From: Candidatus Dormiibacterota bacterium
GTDB lineage: Bacteria; Chloroflexota; Dormibacteria; Aeolococcales; Aeolococcaceae
Assembly (NCBI GenBank): GCA_003141695.1
Contig: PLNE01000063.1
Location: forward strand, 1 to 50,868
Length of the DNA stretch: 50,868 bases
Reading direction: 5' to 3'
Shown: piece by piece, positions 15,841 through 24,400 of the stretch
Numbering within the stretch: the first letter of the stretch is position 1
Layout: every line of letters starts with the position of its first letter
The notes under the pieces: model-generated
Told to the model about the DNA's origin: nothing
Databases searched by the model: none
Seen by the model: only the letters and a program-made list of their open reading frames with translations
Translations under genes and position numbers: made by a program

Positions 15841-16768
15841 AGACGGCAACGGTCCGGCACGCCCGGGCGGTGAACCCCAGGGCGCGAGCGCGGGCGGCGA
15901 CCGCCTCGGCCTCGCTGGGTCCGGCGGCGAGCGCAAAGACGGCACCTCCGCTGCCGGTCAGGTGCCAGGTGGTCCCCGGCAGGGCACCCCGAAGCCGGAG
16001 GAGACCGGCGGCAAGCTCGGGATGGGCCCGGCAGGCGGCCGCCTCCAGGTCTGAGCCGCACAGCTCCGGCGCGACCGGCCACCCCTGGACGAGCAGCCCC
16101 GCGAGCGCCTCCGGGCGCTCGGGGCCCCGCCATTCGTCCGGTGTCAGGGCCGCAAAAGTGGCGGTGGTGCTGCTGCGCCCGGCGACGACGACGGCGAGGT
16201 CGAGGGGAGGGTGGAGGATCGTCTCCAGGCGCTCGCCAGCCCCCCCGACCAGGAGGCTGCCACCGGCCAGGCACGCGGGCACGTCGCTTCCCAGCGCGTC
16301 GGCGAGCCGGAGCATCCCGGGGCCCGACCCGGAACTGCCGGCCCCGCGGAGCAGGCGGAGCACGGCCGCCGCATCGGCGGAGCCACCTCCGAGACCGGCG
16401 GCAACGGGCAACCGCTTCTCCAGGCAGAGCCGGACGGCACCGATGGGACGGCCGGCGAGGACGGCCCGGGCGGCCCGGAGCACGAGGTTGCTCTCAACGG
16501 GGACCTCGCCTGCGGCCGGGCCCGAGACGTTCACCGCGATCTCCGGGGTCTCCCCCGCCGCCATCGCCTCCGGGCCAGTCGCCGCACCACTCCCGGCACC
16601 CGCCTCAGCACCGACCTCGGCACCGGTGGCGGAGCTGACCTCGACCCCCACGAGATCGTGCCAATCGAGGCGTACGACCACCGAGCGGAGCTCGTGCCGG
16701 CCGTCGGGGAGCTTGCCGACCACGCTCAGGGCGAGGTTGAGCTTGGCGTAGGCGGGTGTGAAAATCAT
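15839..16768 (-). CDS. ispE: 4-diphosphocytidyl-2-C-methyl-D-erythritol kinase
   Basis: 309 residues of the GHMP kinase superfamily. The N-terminal AKLNLAL contains the catalytic Lys (K9). The ATP-binding motif PVAAGLGGGSADAAA is at residues 121-135, and LGSDVPACLAGG follows. It phosphorylates CDP-methylerythritol in the MEP isoprenoid pathway. An Ala/Gly/Glu-rich insert at about residues 46-75 is unusual and probably a disordered loop. It is divergent from rpsT. The stop codon TGA (15841-15839) overlaps the outer end of repeat copy A, so the gene's 3' flank is the element. Confidence 0.92.
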   Translation of the reverse strand: MIFTPAYAKLNLALSVVGKLPDGRHELRSVVVRLDWHDLVGVEVSSATGAEVGAEAGAGSGAATGPEAMAAGETPEIAVNVSGPAAGEVPVESNLVLRAARAVLAGRPIGAVRLCLEKRLPVAAGLGGGSADAAAVLRLLRGAGSSGSGPGMLRLADALGSDVPACLAGGSLLVGGAGERLETILHPPLDLAVVVAGRSSTTATFAALTPDEWRGPERPEALAGLLVQGWPVAPELCGSDLEAAACRAHPELAAGLLRLRGALPGTTWHLTGSGGAVFALAAGPSEAEAVAARARALGFTARACRTVAV

Positions 16769-16815
16769 GGGAAGAGAGATTCTGGGCGCCCGACCCGGCC
16801 GTGCCGGAGGGCGAT

Positions 16816-16824
16816 TGCTATACT
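16816..16824 (+). promoter_or_regulatory. Extended -10 promoter of rpsT
   Basis: TG-C-TATACT is an extended -10 box. Transcription would begin near 16831, leaving a leader of roughly 58 bases before the rpsT TTG start. No good -35 was seen, as is common with extended -10 promoters. Confidence 0.6.
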
Positions 16825-16889
16825 CCAGGCTCCCGGGCGTTGGTCGGGGGGACGCGCCCAGTTTCCGACATTAATCAACAGGTGTCATC

Positions 16890-17432
16890 TTGGCCAACTC
16901 TCGCTCCGCCCGGAAGCGCATCCGCTCCAATGAGCGCAAGCGCGTCCGCAACCGCATCGTCCGCTCGGCAGTCCGGACTCGGATCGGCCGGGTGCGCCGC
17001 TCGCTCGTGAGCGGCCAGGTCGCCGGCATCGAGGAAGAGCTCCGCGCGGCGGTCAAAGCTCTGGACAAGGCTGCCGAGAAGGGCATCCTTCACCGCAACA
17101 ACGCGGCGCGGCGCAAGTCCCGGATCATGGCGATGGCGGCGAGGCTCACCCTCATGGGCGGGAGCGAGGCAGAGAAGGCGGTCACGCGGGCCGCCGCCGC
17201 CGGTGGAGCCAAGGGCAGGTCAGCCAAGGTCGCGCCGGGTGCGGCCGCCAAGGCCACCGCCGCAGCCAAGGGCGCCGGCGCGAAGAAGGTGTCCACGACC
17301 AAGGCAGCGGCCAGCCCAGCCAAGGCTCCGGCGGCCAAGCCTGGCACCGCGCCCAAGCCCGGAACCGCAGCGAAGCCGGCCGGCGCGGCCAAACGGGCCG
17401 GGTCGACCCGCCGCACGAGCGGCGACCAGTAG
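16890..17432 (+). CDS. rpsT: 30S ribosomal protein bS20 with long C-terminal Ala/Lys tail
   Basis: 180 residues from a TTG start (AGGTG five bases upstream). Residues 1-88 are a standard bS20: MANSRSARKRIRSNERKR, then RNRIVRSAVRTRIGR and GILHRNNAARRKSRIMA. It binds 16S rRNA early in 30S assembly. A normal bS20 is about 85-95 residues; here a second half (about 92-180) of Ala, Lys, Gly, Pro and Thr repeats (AAAKATAAAKGAGAKK, AKPGTAPKPGTAAKP) follows. The tail resembles histone H1-like or other RNA/DNA-binding low-complexity segments and is in frame with no sign of frameshift. TTG starts are common in rpsT and can serve autoregulation. Confidence 0.94.
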   Translation: MANSRSARKRIRSNERKRVRNRIVRSAVRTRIGRVRRSLVSGQVAGIEEELRAAVKALDKAAEKGILHRNNAARRKSRIMAMAARLTLMGGSEAEKAVTRAAAAGGAKGRSAKVAPGAAAKATAAAKGAGAKKVSTTKAAASPAKAPAAKPGTAPKPGTAAKPAGAAKRAGSTRRTSGDQ

Positions 17433-17454
17433 GCACACCCCGGGGCGGGCTCCC

Positions 17455-18486
17455 TCAGCGAGCGTGAGCTCGTGCCACGGCGCGGGCGGCCCCCAGGGCA
17501 AAGCGTCCCATCGCCTGCCGATCGTCGGTCTCCCCCGACTTGATCGCGGCGTCGATCCCATGGAGCTGGTGCAACCAATCCTCCACGAGCTCGGGCGCGA
17601 CCGCGCGGGCTTGCCGGGCCAGCCGATCCGCGCGCCACTCGGGGATGCGAAGCTCGGTCGCCAAGCGACCGGCTGACCCGCCCGCCCCGAGCAGCGATTG
17701 GACGCGGCGCAGCTCGGAGAGCTGGCCGGCGAGGGTGGCGATGAGGTGCTGGGTGGAATGGCCCTCCTCCACCAGTTCCGTGGCGGCGGCGGCGCCCCGG
17801 CCGGGCTGTGCCCCGAGGAGCCTCTCCAGGACGTTCCAGACCTCGACCGCCTCGGCGCCTCCGACCAGACGTCGCACCGTGTCCACCTCGACGGGCTCGC
17901 CGCCGGAGAAGGCGCTCAGCTTGTCCAGCTCAGCGGCGATGACGCCCAAGTCCGAGCCGGCCACCCGGACCAGGTGGTCAAGGGCGCCGGCGCGCAGCCG
18001 CAGCCCGCGGTCCGCCACGCCCCGCTCCGCCCACTCGCGCACATCGCGACCGCGCAGAAGGTTGAATGCGCGGATCTCGCCGCCGAGCCGCCCCACCGCG
18101 GCCACCACCGGATGGCTCGCAGGCACCGGTTGGTGGCTCACCAGGCAGACGGATGTGCTCGGCGCCCGCAGGTCGAGCGCCTCGGCCAGGGCTCGGCCGG
18201 CCTCCCCGGAACGCCGGCCCCCGGTGAGCTGGGGCGGGTCGCGGACGAGCAGGTAGCGGCGCTCGTCGATCAAGGGGATCTCGGCGAGTGAGGAACGGAC
18301 CCGGTCGAGGGGTGCCGGTGCCTCGATCACTTCGACGCCCAGCTCGGCGGCTGCGGCCCGCCGGCGCCATTGCCGGACCGCCTCATCGACCCGGTGGCGG
18401 TCGTCGCCGTGGACGAGCAGCAGGTCCGCGGGAGGGGAGCCCGGCCGCGGACGCCCACCGCCGATCCGTGGGGCGCCGGCCGTCAC
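17455..18486 (-). CDS. holA: DNA polymerase III, delta subunit
   Basis: 343 residues from GTG 18486 (GTG 18492 is equally possible; no clear Shine-Dalgarno). The N-terminus reads DLLLVHGDDRHRVDEAVRQW, followed by LIDERRYLLVRDPPQL and a long alpha-helical C-terminus with DLGVIAAELDKLSAF. Delta is the clamp-loader subunit that opens the beta clamp. Length and segment order fit HolA. It starts 17 bases after the upstream coiled-coil gene on the same strand and is probably cotranscribed with it. It is convergent with rpsT, the common neighbour of holA in many genomes. Confidence 0.9.
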   Translation of the reverse strand: MTAGAPRIGGGRPRPGSPPADLLLVHGDDRHRVDEAVRQWRRRAAAAELGVEVIEAPAPLDRVRSSLAEIPLIDERRYLLVRDPPQLTGGRRSGEAGRALAEALDLRAPSTSVCLVSHQPVPASHPVVAAVGRLGGEIRAFNLLRGRDVREWAERGVADRGLRLRAGALDHLVRVAGSDLGVIAAELDKLSAFSGGEPVEVDTVRRLVGGAEAVEVWNVLERLLGAQPGRGAAAATELVEEGHSTQHLIATLAGQLSELRRVQSLLGAGGSAGRLATELRIPEWRADRLARQARAVAPELVEDWLHQLHGIDAAIKSGETDDRQAMGRFALGAARAVARAHAR

Positions 18487-18502
18487 GGGCACAGGTTCGG
18501 GA

Positions 18503-19069
18503 TCAGCCGGCGTGGAGGCGGTAGCGGCGCTGGCCGTCGTCGCCCCGGAAGGTCTCAGCACCGGCGCGCTCGGCGAGGAAACGAACGGCGCGGCCGGAGA
18601 CCTTGACCCCAGCCCGGGTGATCTCGGAGGCGATCTCGGCGGCCGTCCCCTGGCCGAGCTTGGCGATGACCGCTCGTACCACCTCGGTGGTGACCTCAGG
18701 TGGCGTGGCCCGCCCTTTGACCGCGCGTCCGCGGGCACGCCGCCGCCGCGCCGGCGGGGCCGCGCCAACCGCACCTTCGACCGCCCGCCGACGGCGCCGC
18801 GGCCGCGAGTCGCCGACCGCCGACGAAGCGCGGTCAAACATCGTGACGGCGTCGCGGATCTGTTGACGGAGCTCCTCGTTGTCCGCGCGCAGGCGGGCGA
18901 TCTCCTCGACCAGCGCCTCGATGCGGTGGACCAGGCGCTCCCCGGCGCGCACCACCGGCGATTCACCCTCGACGTGGGGCGCGGACCCTCCCCGGCGCCC
19001 TCCCAGGACCGGCTCCCGACGGTCGCCAGCCATCGACTGGCTCTCGTCCTCCTCAGAGGAAGTCGCCAT
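18503..19069 (-). CDS. Hypothetical coiled-coil plus winged-helix protein
   Basis: 188 residues from ATG 19069, which has GAGGT eight bases upstream; the longer in-frame start is rejected. Residues about 45-80 form a heptad-like coiled coil (RIEALVEEIARLRADNEELRQQI). A very basic linker follows (RPRRRRRAVEG, ARRRRARGRAVKGR). The last 65 residues (EVVRAVIAKLGQGTAAEIASEI ... GAETFRGDDGQRRYRLHAG) look like a winged-helix DNA-binding domain. This suggests a dimeric DNA-binding protein, but no family is recognised. It lies directly upstream of holA. Confidence 0.72.
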   Translation of the reverse strand: MATSSEEDESQSMAGDRREPVLGGRRGGSAPHVEGESPVVRAGERLVHRIEALVEEIARLRADNEELRQQIRDAVTMFDRASSAVGDSRPRRRRRAVEGAVGAAPPARRRRARGRAVKGRATPPEVTTEVVRAVIAKLGQGTAAEIASEITRAGVKVSGRAVRFLAERAGAETFRGDDGQRRYRLHAG

Positions 19070-19280
19070 TGCACATACCTCATCCCATCTGACGCCCACG
19101 GCCGTGTCGTCTGGCCTCGCCATGCGGCCCGGCCGTTGCGCTCGCGTCGATCATAGCCGCCCCGCGCATTCCGGTGGGACTGCAATCCGGCCAAGCCTGG
19201 GGCGGATGCCGAGGGGTCTCTGCGCAGGCGATGTGCGGGGGCCAACCGATCGCGACAGCGCGGTACCATGTGGCTCCCCA

Positions 19281-19356
<76 letters not shown>

Positions 19357-19510
19357 GGTGCCTCCCTGAGCCACGTCCACCTCGGCGAGCCCGCCGCGAC
19401 GCGGGTGCGGTGCCCCCCCGCTCGGAGCGCCGCCAGGACGGGACCGTCCCCACCGCTCGGAGCGCCGCTCCGGGCCGGATCATCCCCCACCCCTCAGGGC
19501 GTCGCCGGGA

Positions 19511-20167
19511 TCAGGCGGCCGTCTGGCTGAAGAGGAGTCCGAAGGTGCAGCTGGTGCCGGCGTCGGCGGAGTGGGTGGCGAAGCCGGCGCCCGGAGCCGC
19601 GGTCACGGTGAAGGTGTTGGCGGTCACCCCCGTCCAGGTGCCGGCGGCCCCGCCCCCGGTCCAGCTGAGGCTCGGCGTCCCGGCGTTGCTGTACAGGCTG
19701 GTGGCGGTGAACGTTCCGGTCAGGGCGGTGGGGGCCCAGACGGTGCCGAGGTCCGGCGCGACGATGTTGAGGTCGGTGACACCCAGCGTCACGTCGGCGC
19801 AGAGGCTGCCCGTCGGGGCCTGAAGCGCCGTCCCCATGCTGAGGGTGAAGGTGCTCTTCAGGGAGCCGGTGTTGGCGATCTTGATCGTGTTGATCGTGCT
19901 CGCCCAGTTCGCCGGGTCGACCCCGGCGATGGTGATCGTGGCGGTGCAGAAGCCGGTACCGCTGGTGGGCACCACTCCCAGGCTCGACACGCAGGTCATA
20001 CCGTTGGCGTGGGAGAGCGTGCCGGCGGCCGCGCTGTTGCCCGCGTTCTCGGTGTAAGCACTCCAGGCCGCCAACCCGCCCCAGCCGACCACCGCGGTGC
20101 CCGCCAGCATGGCTCCCATCACCAGGGCGACTCGAAGGGATCGCCGGCTCTTCCTGCCAGTGCCCAT
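19511..20167 (-). CDS. Secreted TasA/camelysin-like protein with SipW-type signal peptide
   Basis: 218 residues. A basic N-terminus (MGTGRKSRRSLR) and a hydrophobic stretch (VALVMGAMLAGTAVVGWGG) lead into LAAWSAYTENAGNSAAAGTL, which fits the SipW-dependent signal peptide class of TasA-type biofilm fibre proteins. The remainder is beta-rich and Gly/Thr/Ser-rich with five cysteines, and resembles an exported structural or surface protein. No sipW-like peptidase gene is in the window. The ATG at 20167 is 35 bases downstream of an inverted repeat (20199-20240). Substrate and polymerisation are unknown; the call rests on the signal region. Confidence 0.75.
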   Translation of the reverse strand: MGTGRKSRRSLRVALVMGAMLAGTAVVGWGGLAAWSAYTENAGNSAAAGTLSHANGMTCVSSLGVVPTSGTGFCTATITIAGVDPANWASTINTIKIANTGSLKSTFTLSMGTALQAPTGSLCADVTLGVTDLNIVAPDLGTVWAPTALTGTFTATSLYSNAGTPSLSWTGGGAAGTWTGVTANTFTVTAAPGAGFATHSADAGTSCTFGLLFSQTAA

Positions 20168-20198
20168 GACCTGAGTTCCTCCGCCGCCTGGTGGTCTC

Positions 20199-20240
20199 GC
20201 CTACAAGTAGTTCAAATGCACTAGACGGCTCTATGTAGGC
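20199..20240 (-). promoter_or_regulatory. Inverted repeat upstream of the TasA-like gene
   Basis: GCCTACA (20199-20205) and TGTAGGC (20234-20240) are perfect 7-bp arms around a 28-base AT-richer spacer. The spacer carries CAAATGCACTA (20213-20223), an 11-base word found again at 48596-48606 on the other strand. It could be an operator or an mRNA-leader hairpin. Confidence 0.45.
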
Positions 20241-20442
20241 TAGGGGGGCCGGTGGCACGGGGAGGCGGAGCTTCCGGCCACAGGCTCGTAACGGGGTTCG
20301 GGTGAGACCGTGAATACGAACGCTCTGTCTGATCTCTTCGAGCCGTTCCTGCGGCGGCGTCACCGGCGCGTGAGAGGGGAGCCGGCTCGCATCGGCCGCC
20401 ACACCACCCGTCTCCCGGGTGCCATCGGGTAACGTCCGCGGG

Positions 20443-20949
20443 ATGCGGCAGCTCTGGGCGCCCTGGCGGATGGCCTACGTGACGGGCACCGACCCGGCAC
20501 CGGAGGGCTGCTTCATCTGCGCCGCCGCCGGATCAGGGGCGGACGGCGGCATGGTGGTGGAAAGGGCGGAGCGGACGCTCACTCTGATGAACCGCTTCCC
20601 GTACAGCAGCGGGCACGTGATGGTCGCGCCGCGACGGCATGCCTCGGATCTGCGCGACCTGACCGCGGAGGAGTGCCTGGCGCTCATGGAGGCGACCCAG
20701 CGGGCCCTCGATGCGATCTCCAGCGTCATGCAGCCCGGCGGGTTCAACGTCGGACTCAACCTCGGGGCGGCGGCCGGCGCCAGCGTGGATCACCTGCACC
20801 TCCACGTGGTCCCCCGCTGGGGGAGCGACACCAACTTCATGCCGGTGCTGGCCGACGTCAAGGTCCTGCCCGAGCACCTGGAGGTCACCGCCAGCCACCT
20901 GCGGGAGGCGCTCGCCTCCAGGAACGGCGCGGGAGGCCCTCCGGCCTGA
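20443..20949 (+). CDS. HIT-family nucleotide hydrolase/transferase
   Basis: 168 residues from ATG 20443. The start MRQLWAPWRMAYV is the typical N-terminus of the bacterial HIT subgroup related to Ap4A phosphorylase, followed by CFICAAA (zinc-ligand Cys pair) and NRFPYSSGHVMVAPRRH. The catalytic histidine triad HLHLHVV has H117, H119 and H121. It acts on nucleoside phosphoramidates or dinucleoside polyphosphates in the cytoplasm; the exact substrate is unknown. There is no Shine-Dalgarno, and TAACGT lies seven bases upstream, suggesting a leaderless mRNA. It is followed by bS22. Confidence 0.9.
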   Translation: MRQLWAPWRMAYVTGTDPAPEGCFICAAAGSGADGGMVVERAERTLTLMNRFPYSSGHVMVAPRRHASDLRDLTAEECLALMEATQRALDAISSVMQPGGFNVGLNLGAAAGASVDHLHLHVVPRWGSDTNFMPVLADVKVLPEHLEVTASHLREALASRNGAGGPPA

Positions 20950-21090
20950 GCCGGAGCCGGGGCGAGTGGCCCTGCGTGGGAAGCCGACAAGCGGGCGATC
21001 CCGAGGAGCGCGTATAGTCGGCCCCCGCTGACATAGGATCAATCATTGCCGGATGGGCAGCGGAACTGCCGCCCGCATGGAGAGGCTCTC

Positions 21091-21186
21091 GTGGGCTCGG
21101 TCATCAAGAAACGGCGCAAGGCGATGCGCAAGCACAAGCACAAGAAGATGCTCAAGAAGACCCGCTGGCAGCGGCGGGCCACCTAG
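21091..21186 (+). CDS. Ribosomal protein bS22 (AURKAIP1/COX24 domain), 31 residues
   Basis: GTG start at 21091 with GGAGAGG upstream. The peptide is MGSVIKKRRKAMRKHKHK, then KMLKKTRWQRRAT. This strongly basic peptide of about 31-33 residues is the small-subunit protein called bS22 in mycobacterial ribosome structures, of the AURKAIP1/COX24 domain family, where it sits near the decoding centre. It is widespread in Actinobacteriota and related phyla. A TATAGT box at 21013-21018 may be its promoter, and a strong terminator hairpin follows at 21209. It is easily missed because of its length. Confidence 0.92.
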   Translation: MGSVIKKRRKAMRKHKHKKMLKKTRWQRRAT

Positions 21187-21208
21187 GCGCGGTCGTCGCG
21201 CCGACGCA

Positions 21209-21232
21209 GAGGGCGCCCCTCGGGGCGCCCTC
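21209..21232 (+). terminator. Terminator hairpin after bS22
   Basis: GAGGGCGCCCC (21209-21219) pairs with GGGGCGCCCTC (21222-21232) across two bases (effectively a 10-bp stem with a 4-base loop). It lies 23 bases after the bS22 stop. The following bases are not T-rich. Confidence 0.65.
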
Positions 21233-21452
21233 GTCGCGTTAACGGCCATGGCGGAGACGGAACCGGGCGAGGGGAGGCGGGGCGGGCGGACGGGCACAGA
21301 GGGACCGCCCTTACACGGCCGGGGCGCCATCGCCCACCTGCCACGCGGTAGGATCGTGGGTCTGTGCATGCTGCCCCGGGTGGTCGACCTCTTCCCTTGA
21401 CGGCCATAGGTTCAGGAGCGACTGACCGCCAAGATCGCCGAGGCCCTGGCCG

Positions 21453-24400
21453 GTGATCAGAGTTTCGGTCGGCAAGGCGACTTTGCATCCCCGTCCGGCC
21501 GCGGTGGAAGGCGGCCTCGTCGAGATCGGAGGCGAGCCCTTCTATCGCATCGTCAACTACGACGCGATGCCGCCCTTCCTGATGAGCCTGGTCAGCGATT
21601 CGGATCACTGGATGTTCCTCTCGAGCACGGGAGCTCTCACCGCCGGCCGCCGCGATCCGGACCACGCTCTCTTCCCCTACTACACTGATGACCGCATCCA
21701 CGACAGCCAGGACCAGACCGGCGGCAAGACCCTCCTCCTGGTCACTCGCGGTGGGAAGGTCGCGCTGTGGGAGCCCTTTTCGCCACGGTATGAGGGCCTG
21801 TATCGGATCTCCCGCGGGCTGTCCAAGAGCGTCTACAGCAACAAGTGCGTCTTCGAGGAGATCAACCACGACCTGGGGCTGTCCTTCTCCTGCACCTGGA
21901 TGTCGAGCGACCGATTCGGTTTCGTCCGTCGCGCCGCCTTGCTCAACCAGACCCCGGAGGCGGTACACGTGGAGGTCCTGGACGGCATCCAGAACCTGGT
22001 GCCCGACGGCCTCACACGCCGGTTCCAGCTGGAGTTCAGCACGCTCGCGGACGGATACAAGGTCAATGAGCTCGAGCCTGCCACCGGGCTGGGCCTGTTC
22101 CGGCTCAGCTCGATCCCGACCGACGGGTCCGAGCCTAACGAGGCCCTGGGAGCGACCACGGTGTGGTCGGAGGGGCTCGACGCCCCGCGGCGACTCCTCT
22201 GCTCAGAGCAGCTTGACCGCTTCCGGCGGGGCCTCGGGGTCGACGAGGAGACGCTCATCCGGGGCCGGCGCGGCGCATATTTCATCAGCACGCAACTCGC
22301 CCTCGCCGGGGAAGAGCGCAGAGAGTGGAGCCTGGTGGCGGAAGTCGATCAGGATGCGGCTGACGTCGCGCTCGCGCTCCAGTTCCTGACGTCCGGCGCG
22401 AACCTGCGCATCGAACTCGACGAGGACGTCGAGCGCGGCACGCGGAACCTGGTCCGGGTCGTGGCCGGCGCCGACGGCCTCCAGCGCACTGCCGACGACC
22501 TCAGCACCTGGCGGCACTTCTCGGATGCGATGTTCAACGTCATGCGAGGTGGAACACCGAGCAACGGATACCAGATCTCGCGGTCGGACCTGACGACGTT
22601 CATCGCCAAGGCAAGCCGGGCTGTGTCGGCGCGGCAGGCCGGCTTTCTGGCAGCGCTACCGGAAGAGCTCCAGCATGGACGCCTCCTGGAGCTGGTGCGC
22701 GACCAGGATGACCCGGATCTCGAGCGCCTGACACGCGAGTACCTCCCTCTGACCTTCAGCCGTCGTCACGGCGATCCCACTCGCCCTTGGAACAGCTTCG
22801 CCATCGAGGTCAAGGGAGAGCATGGCGAGAGGATCCTCAACTACCAGGGCAACTGGCGTGACATCTTTCAGAATTGGGAGGCGCTGGCACTCTCGTTTCC
22901 CGGCTACGTCGAGAGCATGATCTTCAAGTTCGTCGATGCATCGACGGCTGACGGGCACAACCCCTACCGCATCATGCGTGACGGTTTCGACTGGGAGGTG
23001 CTCGATCCCAACGACGCCTGGTCCAACATCGGCTACTGGGGCGACCACCAGATCGTCTACCTCCTGAGGCTGCTCGAGCTCTCGGCACGCTACCATCCGG
23101 GCACCCTGACGGGACTGCTCGCACGGCGCGTCTTCACGTATGCCGATATCCCCTATCGGATCAAGCCCTATCACGCGCTCCTCGCCGATCCGCGGCACAC
23201 CATTGAGTTCGATGCTGCCCTGAATCGCGAGATCCGGCGGCGTGCCGGCGCGATGGGGGGTGACGGGAAGAGCCTTCCGGGCGCGGATGGGACACCCTAC
23301 CGCGTGAACTTGACCGAGAAGCTGCTGGTTCTGGTGCTGGCCCGGCTCTTCAACTACATCCCTGAGGCCGGCCTGTGGATGAACACGCAGAGGCCGGAGT
23401 GGAACGACGGCAACAACGCGCTGGTCGGATACGGCGTCTCGATGGTGACGCTCTGCTACCTGCGCCGCCTCGTGGAGCTCTGCCGGGCTCTCTTCGTCAC
23501 CGCCGGCGCGCCGGGGATCGAGGTCTCCTCGGAGGTCGCCGACGCCTTTCACCGGGTGGCGCACACGCTGGTGGAGAATGCGAATCTGCTCGGCGGTCCC
23601 ATCTCGAATGGCGATCGCAAGGAAGTCCTGGATGCGCTGGGGGCGGCCGGCGGCGACTACCGGGCCGCGCTCTACGCGACGGGTTTCTCGGGACGGAGAA
23701 CGTCGCTGACCCTCACCCAGCTGGATGCGTTCTGCGACGTGGCCCTTCGCCATATCGACCATTCCATCCACGCCAACCGCCGGGCAGACGGGCTCTTTCA
23801 CGCCTATAACCTGATGAAGGTGGCCGGCGACGAGATCGTGATCCGGCATCTGTACGAGATGCTCGAAGGCCAGGTGGCGGTGCTCAGCTCGGGCGTGCTC
23901 TCCGCCGACGAATCGGCCGCCCTGCTCGACGCGCTCCGGAGCAGCGAGCTTTATCGCGCCGACCAGGACAGTTATCTGCTGTATCCGGATCGGAAGCTTC
24001 CGGGCTTCTTGGAGAAGAACAACATTCCCCTTGCGGACCTGGCCAGTTCGAGAACGCTGGCCGAGATGGTGGAACGGGGCGACCGGCGCATCGTGGCGAG
24101 GGATGTCACCGGCAAGGTGCACTTCAACCCGGCTTTTCACAACGGCCAGGTGCTCAGAGAGGCACTCGCGCCACTCGAGCTGTCGGACGAGGAACGCGCG
24201 CAGATCCTCGTGCTGTACGAGGAGGTATTCGATCACCAGTCCTTCACCGGCCGATCCGGGACGTTCTTCAAGTACGAGGGACTGGGGTGCATCTACTGGC
24301 ACATGGTGTCGAAGCTCCTGGTCGCAGTTCAGGAGGTGATGGACCGCGCCGCCCGAGCCGGTGAGGACGTCGCGGTTGTCGAGCGCCTCCGACGCCACTA

